From: Voacanga thouarsii
Taxonomy: Eukaryota > Streptophyta > Magnoliopsida > Gentianales > Apocynaceae
Reading direction: 5' to 3'
Assembly (NCBI GenBank): GCA_026120185.1
Contig: JANUWF010001188.1
Coordinates: 2,790,001-2,854,000, forward strand
DNA length: 64,000 nucleotides
In this document: one piece after another, positions 57,700 through 64,000 of the stretch
Numbering within the stretch: position 1 is the stretch's first letter
Layout: each line of letters begins with the position of its first letter
Position numbers and translations under genes: made by a program
Notes under the pieces: model-generated
The model's input: the letters and a program-made list of their open reading frames with translations, nothing else
Databases searched by the model: none
What the model was told of the DNA's origin: nothing

Positions 57700-59106
57700 T
57701 GATAGGGGCTAAATTAGTCATATTTTTTCTAGTTATTTGAGGCTCTTTTATGATACATTTTGTTTAATAACTAGTCATATTCCTTCATATTTGATATTTT
57801 ATCCTTGGAAAAGTATTTTGTTCATTATTTTAGATTTTTGGGGTAAAACGAAGCATAAACATCGCAAAACAGATTATAGGCGACGCCGGCTAGGGCACTG
57901 GAATCGGCGCCGGCCATGCATAGATTGCACAAACTTCGAGGTAATGAAAAATTGGTGAAATAGGAAGGAACAGAGTGGAACCGAAGCCGGCTATGCCCTA
58001 AAGTCATGGCGGTGCTTGATTTTTTTTACGCGATTTTTGGTAATTTGTGGAGTTTTAGTATCTTCCAACTCCTATTCGACCAAGAACATTGTACCTACGA
58101 GTTTAGGAACTTCCTAAGCCTATAAATTGATGAAAAAAAACAAAGGAAAGGGGGAGAATTCATTGATCATCACAGAAAATCACTTAATCAAAAGAGGAAT
58201 TCTTCAGGAGGGTTGTACAAGAAGGTCTTCAAAGGAAGAAGAAAAAGGCTTGTCTATGAATGCTTTCTATTACTTTGTTTTCTTTTTCTTGAACAATGAT
58301 ATGTTAATTGTTTTATTGTAATTTGACATTGTTTTAGATATTCATGATTTTTAGAGTTATTTGATCTTTTGATTAACTGATTGTTACTCTTGGTATTTAA
58401 TTACTTGGATTGATTACGAGATTAATTGATTGTTTCTTCCCATTACCTTGCTTGAAAAAGAGGTTGATGGTGGTTTCAATTTGTTAATTTCATATTTGTT
58501 GTCTCTTAACTTGCTTTAAATAGAGGTTAATTGCGAAGAACTAGGTAATTAAAGGTTGATTGATGTCTGCCAGAATATGGATTCATTGGTTGATTTCATG
58601 ATTCAAGTTTGCCAAAATATGGAAATTTAATCAATGATTGTGTTTAATGCATCTTTTGGGTGAATTAGTTGAAACAAAATATGTTATGCTAATTTGTCTA
58701 GGAGATAGTGATTTTATGGGTTGAAAAAGAAGTAAGTCTAACTTAATCTTTCATGATGCTAAGGGAATAATTAGTTATGATAATGATTAGGTACTTTAAG
58801 ATCATGATTGTTAAAATAATGGTTTGAGTTGCATACTTCTCCATCCTTGACATGTATATATTCTTTTATTTTCTTTTATTTCTCTTTTTATGTCGTTTTA
58901 ATTTTATTGAGTCGGTTAAACAATAAAATAAAAGTGATCAATGTATACTTATTCCTTGAGGATCGACACTCATTTGAACCCTATGCTATGTTAATGATGA
59001 GTACGCTTGCTCATATGTGTAATTTGGGGTTAAAGTTTTAATTTAAACTTGCTTGGGAATGTGGTTACTTTTTATATGATTTTTATACCTAAATCCATAC
59101 ACATCA
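57700..59106 (+). repeat. D 5' LTR
   Basis: 1,407 bp, TGATAGGGGC...CACATCA. TATAAATTG at about 58119. GC-rich words at 57881-57919 and 57984-58014. Strongly diverged from the 3' LTR in the first ~550 bp, much less afterwards. Confidence 0.9.
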
Positions 59107-59112
59107 AGTTTT

Positions 59113-59130
59113 TTGCGCCATTGTCGGGGA
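59113..59130 (+). other. D primer binding site, tRNA-Asp type
   Basis: TTGCGCCATTGTCGGGGA, seven bases after the LTR; three differences from the tRNA-Asp complement. Confidence 0.8.
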
Positions 59131-59887
59131 ACAATAGTATGAAAGTTTGGATTTTGTTGATTTAACCATGTAAATATGTACAATTGTTCTTTTCGCAGAA
59201 AGGTGTTACCTTTTGTATCTTGTGTATCCGTGCATACCCTGTAGTCTAACCTACTAACTTTGACTATATTCTATTGACTAACTTTGCATTCCTTTTAATT
59301 TTGTAGTAATTATGAATTCTGTTATCTAACTTTCGTTTTGTCTTTGCTAGGTGTTAGCCTTGGTACATGATCCAATGACCTGAAGATGATATAGTAGATT
59401 TCGTTTTGTTTCATTTTTATTTCTTTCTTCATGAATTAAATTTCATTATTCATCATTGCTACATGTTCATTATTTTTATTTTGTTTTCCAAAAAAAAAAA
59501 AAACATTAGTGTATTGCTGATAGATTGGCAAAATTACAAGCTAACATTGATGTTTTTAGTGAGATGTCATTAGAAGTATTAGTGAATTATTTTGTTGCCA
59601 ATACAAATTCATCTGTTCAGTGGCATGAAGAAACTTCCCAATGATTGTGTTATCAACGGAAATAATTAGTTAAGATTGTTGAGGAGACTCAAGAGTTCAT
59701 GCAAGCCCGTACAAGTGACCATGGAACAAAAAAAGTGGCTATGAAGGACAATTGCATGCTGTGGCAAGAGAGGTATTTGATTCTACTCTATATGTTCATA
59801 ATTCTAATATTTCTTTGTCACATGATTTCTTAGGTTCCTCCCACTTCTTGGAGAACAATGCCCCCATGATGATGTACAAAGCTTAAC
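59131..59887 (+). other. D interior, leader part
   Basis: No complete coding frame. 59510-59640 gives a short frame with ADRLAKLQANIDVFSEMSLE that may be a gag remnant, but I cannot assign it. Confidence 0.4.
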
Positions 59888-60202
59888 ATGCCTCAAGAAG
59901 TTGGATTTATCATTCATTCTAAGAAACCTTTTGAGGATGTTGACGAATTTTACCCTTCACCCCAATTTTAGGGAGGTAACTTGGTATTTGTAGAAGCATT
60001 GAAAAGTAAGGATTTTCCAATCCCATCTTTAAGAACTCAAATACTAAGTTTAAAGGGGAATTTTAAATGTAAACATTCTTTTGAAGGGTTAATTGGTGAT
60101 TTCAAAGTTGATTCATCCATTAGATATTATGTGCACTTATATGTTGAAAAAAATATTTATGTGCCTAAAGGAATGTTAGAGAATGAGATTTATATGTTTT
60201 GA
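59888..60202 (+). pseudogene. unrecognised ~104-codon frame in D
   Basis: From ATG at 59888 (MPQEVGFIIHSKKPFEDVDE) the same frame continues past one TAG near 59969 to a stop at 60202. The 59981-60202 part is open (73 codons), with a FEGLIGDFKVDSSIRYYVHL segment. I recognise no family. It could be what is left of gag or a captured host fragment. One stop in ~105 codons at this AT content is only weak evidence for past coding. Confidence 0.35.
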
Positions 60203-60591
60203 TGAGACAATCGTTTTCATGAACCTTCCATTTTTCAAAAATCCTCCATTCTTCATTCTACATTCATCATGCCTATCTTCTATTTTGAGCTTTAATTTCT
60301 TTTCAAAAGATTTGATGAGGAAGCATGATGGGTGTAGAGAGTTTTTATTTTAGTCTTTTTCTTTAGTTTGTTTTCTTTTAATTAGGTATGTTTTTATTTT
60401 ATTATTATATTTCATGTTCTTTTATTTGTGTTTTGTTTTATAGGCATAAAGTCCTCCTAGACAAGCCGTTCTCTGTACCTCAATCTCGGCTATCTATTGG
60501 AGCATTATTGCACTTGGGCAATATTACTTAAACTTTCTAACCCCTAATTATTTTTAGTCCCTTTGGAGATTCTTTCTTGTGTTTAATTTTT

Positions 60592-60804
60592 GCCAATGAG
60601 GACATTGTCCAATTTAAGTATGAGGGAGTAGTTTGGTAATATACTTTGTCCAAGTTTTTATCAATTTTATTGTGAGCATAATGAATGGAAGTTTTGTCTT
60701 TCTTATCTCTTCTCCTTTATATTTTTGGTCCATTGGCATTGGTTATTCCTTGTTACATTTATTTGGCCATTGAGGACAATATCCAGTTTAAGTGTGGGGG
60801 AGTG
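60592..60804 (+). other. two internal PPT-like boxes in D
   Basis: 60592-60630 has GCCAATGAGGACATTGTCC, then AATTTAAGTATGAGGGAG; 60764-60804 has GGCCATTGAGGACAATATCC, then AGTTTAAGTGTGGGGGAG. Both mirror the box before the 3' LTR (62250-62289). Confidence 0.65.
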
Positions 60805-61429
60805 ATTTGATTGAAAATTCTTCTACTAAAAATTCTTCTATGCATATACTTTATCCTTCTTGAGCAAAAATTTTCAAATTTTTTTTCTAATTTTCTTTGC
60901 TATTTCAGGCTATATTTTTAGTGCGTGTCTTTATGATGGATTATAGAGTATATGTTCTAGATCATTTATGGCTTATGCATGACTGTTTGCATGCACTTGG
61001 ATGAAGTAGTTCTTGATCAAATGCTTTGCATTGTTCTTGAACCTATTTTTCTACTAAACTTCATGGAGCATTCTAGAACTTATTTGAATACCCCTCAAGA
61101 TGAAATAAGAAAGACAATCATGATTTAACTTAGGGATAATGGTAATAGGCCTTTTTTGGATAGTTTGAGCTTTTCAAGCCTACCTATTGTTATATTATCC
61201 CTAATGTCTATTTTTAGCCTAAGTTGTTGTTTTCTTTCTTTAAAACCTGTTATCATACTTTGTCCATTGCTTGTTTCTGAGAGTTTGAATAATTTTCCAA
61301 ATCTTTATGCTATTGATGGATGAAAGTATATGTAAGAGAATGTTGAGGAATAATACTTGAAAAAGATCATGACTTGTTGCTTTCAGTCATGTATCAATAG
61401 TTGTGTTAAGCTGGAAAAAGTAAAGAAAG

Positions 61430-61745
61430 AAAAGAATTAGTTGGAAAGAGAAAAGAAAGAGAAGAAAGAGTGAAAATAAGAAAAGAAAACAAAAGGCTGC
61501 TGAAAAGTAAAAAGGATGAGAGGGGATGAAAAGAATAGCAGCAGTGAAAGAAAAACAAATTGAAAGAAAAAGAGAGAAGAAAGATCACAAAAGGAATGGT
61601 GATTAATTGATAAAAGTTGAGTTCATATAAAATACTTAACACCATTGCTGAACATTTGAGTGATCTTGTGAAAAATAAAGAAGAATTGATAAAGGAAGTG
61701 GAAAGATGAGAAGAAGAATGGAAAAAGAGAAAAAATGTAGGATTT
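61430..61745 (+). repeat. purine-rich tract in D
   Basis: About 300 bp of GAAAG/AAGAA-type sequence, at the same place relative to the 3' LTR as 14640-15010 in LARD2. Low complexity, non-coding. Confidence 0.8.
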
Positions 61746-62272
61746 GCTTGAGTGGAGTTATAATTGCTGAATAAGGTTATAGTTTAATTCATTTCTGGGA
61801 TAGGTGAGCAAGAATGGTTGGAAATTATTGATTCATTTGTTTATCCTATTCTTGCGAACTCTCAGCTTCTTGGATATTTGATTCTCCTATATCCTTCGTT
61901 TGATAAGCTACATTACAAGCCTTTAGCCTTACATTACAAGTTTGAAAGTCCTACTTGATCTGAGTAGAATCATGATATGTCTTGGATTAGTGGAGAGAGT
62001 GTATGACAGGTAAGCCTATGGAATGCAAATTCTTTTTTAGCTAAATTCTTTCCAATGGTTTCAGAATATTGTGAACTCTTGAGATGGTTCTACTAAGTCA
62101 TTTATCACTTACATAAGTCTTGCATTTGTTGTGAAATATGTAGTAGCATGTGTTTTATGTTCTTGAATGAAGAAAGCATTAGAGATATTGTTTTGAAATT
62201 GATTGAGTGATTTGATGAAACCTTGTGTATTCATACTTGTTCTTGATACTTTGCTTGAGGACAAGCAAAGAG

Positions 62273-62289
62273 CTAAGTGTGGGGGAATA
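62273..62289 (+). other. D polypurine tract
   Basis: CTAAGTGTGGGGGAATA directly before the LTR start TGATAGGGG. Confidence 0.9.
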
Positions 62290-63726
62290 TGATAGGGGCT
62301 AAATTAGTCATATTTTTCCTAGTTATTTGAGGCTCTTTTGTGATACATTTTGTTCAATAACTAGTTATATTCCTTCATATTTGAGATTTTACCCTTGAAA
62401 AAGCATTTTGTTCATTATTTCAGATTTTTGGAGTAAAACGAAGCAAAAACGTCACAAAACATATTAGAGGCGGCACCGGCTAGGGCACTAGAATTGGTGC
62501 CGGTCATGCACTGGTTGCACGAACTTTGAGGAAACGAAAAATTGGTGAAACAGGATGAAACAGAGTGGAACCGAAGTCGGCTCTAGTAGCCAAGGCGGTG
62601 TCAACTGTGCCCTGAAGTCAAGGCGGTGCTTTATTTTTTCTATGCGGTTTTTGGTAATCTGTGGAGTTTTAGTATCTTCCAACTTCTATTCGGCCAAGAA
62701 CTATGTACCTACAAGTTTAGGCACTTCCTAAGCCTATGAATAGATGGAAAACATAAAGAAAAGGGAGAAAATTCATTGATCATCACAGAAAATCACTTAA
62801 TCAAATGAGGCATTCTTCAATTCAAGGAGGGTTGTACAAGAAGTTCTTCAAAGGAAGAAGAATGAGGCTTGTCTATGAGTGCTTTCTTTTACTTTGTTTT
62901 ATTTTTCTTGAACAATGATATGTTAATTGTTTTATTGTAATTTGACGTTGTTCTAGATATTCATGGTTTTTAGAGTTATTTGATCTTTTGATTAATTGAT
63001 TGTTACTCTTGGTATTTAATTACTTGGATTGATTACGAGATTAATTGATTGTTTCTTCCCATTAACTTGCTTGAAAAAGAGGTTGATGGTGGTTTCAATT
63101 TGTTAATTTCATATTTGTGTTTCTCTTAACTTGCTTGAAAAAGAGGTTAATTGTGAAGAACTAGGTAATTAAAGGTTGATTGATGTCTGCCAGAATATGG
63201 ATTCATTGGTTGATTTCATGATTCAAGTTTGCCAAAATATGGAAATTTAATCAATGATTGTGTTTAATGCATCTTTTGGATGAATTAGTTGAAACAAAAT
63301 ATGTGATGCTAATTTGTCTAGGAGATAGTGATTTTATGGGTTGAAAAAGAAGTAAGTCTAACTTAATCTTTCATGATGCTAAGGGAATAATTAGTTATGA
63401 TAATGATTGGGTATTTTAAGATCATGATTGTTAAAATAATGGTTTGAGTTTCATATTTCTCCATCATTGACATGTATATATTCTTTTATTTTCTTTTATT
63501 TCTCTTTTTATGTCGTTTTAATTTTATTGAGTCGGTTAAACAATAAAATAAAAGTGATCAATGTATACTTATTCCTTGAGGATCGACACTCGTTTGAACC
63601 CTATGCTATGTTAATGATGAGTACGCTTGCTCATATGTGTAATTTGGGGTTAAAGTTTTAATTTAAACTTGATTGGGAATGTGCTTAGTTTTTATATGAT
63701 TTTTATACCGAAATCTATATGCATCA
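62290..63726 (+). repeat. D 3' LTR
   Basis: 1,437 bp, TGATAGGGGC...TGCATCA. Has ~25 bp in the GC-rich part (around 62583-62607, with AGCCAAGGCGGTGTC) that the 5' LTR lacks. Confidence 0.9.
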
Positions 63727-64000
63727 CACTACCTGATCAAATCAGGAAGTATAACATGTGCTAGTCTTAACGCATTAATGATGTCCTATCACATTAATAC
63801 TATGGTCATCGATAATTTAAGTACAAACACTATGCAGTGTAATAAGAACCTCATATCAGGATCTGTATCATGATTTCTTAACACGGTGTTGCACTTGAGA
63901 CTTTATCTAATAGTTATTTTACGCTCAAATATAAATAAAACAGATTGAAAGATAAAAAATGCCTTGTTTTATTTGATAATACACAATATATAGAATACAT
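63727..64000 (-). repeat. C 5' LTR, outer part (cut by the window end)
   Basis: Continues the C LTR after D: CTGATCAAATCAGGAAGT corresponds to CTGATTAATTCAGGGAGT at 39012-39029. By comparison with the 3' LTR about 35 bp remain beyond 64000. Confidence 0.9.

Larger units (their letters stand above)
57700..63726 (+). mobile_element. D: coding-poor Athila-type LTR element
   Basis: Complete LTRs (57700-59106, 62290-63726), tRNA-Asp-type primer site, PPT and a 3.2 kb interior without gag or pol. Same form and clade as LARD2, including the LTR start TGATAGGGG and the U5 region. Flanking 5-mers are TACCG (57695-57699) and CACTA (63727-63731), which differ only by transitions and fit a decayed duplication of CACCG. 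Inserted in the 5' LTR of C. Confidence 0.9.
37606..64000 (-). mobile_element. C: Ty1/copia element, relative of B, carrying three insertions
   Basis: 3' LTR at 37606-39309, minus-strand pol and gag at 39325-42460, leader, primer site at 56264-56278, and 5' LTR 56282-57699 continued at 63727-64000. By comparison with the 3' LTR, the last few tens of bases lie beyond the window. Inserted within it are H (42580-44098), A (45615-55374) and D (57700-63726). Pol is degenerate, and many lesions are G-to-A on the coding strand. It sits inside gag of E. Confidence 0.9.

Noticed and set aside
58829..59041. 70-codon frame repeated at 63467-63661
   Set aside because: It is the same LTR segment of D twice; conservation is due to LTR duplication and it has no recognised protein features.

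Overview
The window is AT-rich nuclear DNA of a flowering plant. tRNA-Asp-type and initiator-Met-type primer sites, Athila-like Ty3/gypsy elements, Ty1/copia elements with TGTT...AACA or TGTT...TTCA termini, and very long LTRs all point that way; the species cannot be named from the sequence. I found no host gene, rRNA or functional tRNA. Nearly all of the 64 kb is LTR retrotransposon, much of it nested. I give the elements working labels.

Region by region. (1) 178-9051 (+) is 'ATH1', a degenerate Athila-like Ty3/gypsy element with two LTRs, a tRNA-Asp-type primer site, remnants of gag, protease, RT, RNase H and integrase, and a polypurine tract (PPT). (2) 9052-12148 (+) is a decayed Ty1/copia pol C-terminus followed by a region resembling the plant-transposon domain found in the envelope position of SIRE/Maximus-type copia elements. 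(3) 12149-32137 is a five-layer nest: an Athila-like orphan LTR ('G', -) is split by a coding-poor Athila-type element ('LARD2', -, 12470-30707). LARD2 is split by a ~4.3 kb solo LTR of Tekay/Del type ('F', -, 15345-26975). F is split by a solo copia LTR ('A2', +, 15827-23140). A2 is split by an internally deleted copia element ('B', +, 17450-22966). Exact 5-bp target duplications support F (TATAT), A2 (ATGGC) and B (AAAGA). (4) ~32430-37605 (-) is the 3' part of a Ty3/gypsy element 'E', cut off in gag. (5) 37606 to beyond 64000 (-) is copia element 'C', a relative of B, which interrupts E. C carries three insertions: solo LTR 'H' (42580-44098), the nearly intact copia element 'A' (+, 45615-55374), and coding-poor Athila-type element 'D' (+, 57700-63726) inside C's 5' LTR.

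Function. Only A looks recently active: its LTRs differ by roughly 1.5 percent, and its integrase D-D-E and RT YVDD motifs are present, but several in-frame stops and frameshifts disable it. C has lost catalytic Asp residues in RT and integrase through G-to-A changes. D and LARD2 carry complete cis signals (LTRs, primer site, PPT) but no recognisable pol, so they would have needed enzymes from an autonomous relative; ATH1 shows the type.

The most interesting signals are: a GC-rich word around GGCRCCGG that recurs in LTRs or leaders of at least four otherwise unrelated families; a U3 hairpin in the A/A2 LTR family with a compensatory base-pair change; D's LTRs, which look much more diverged in their first half than in their second; repeated PPT-like boxes in the coding-poor elements; and an expanded AT-rich hairpin array in C's leader.
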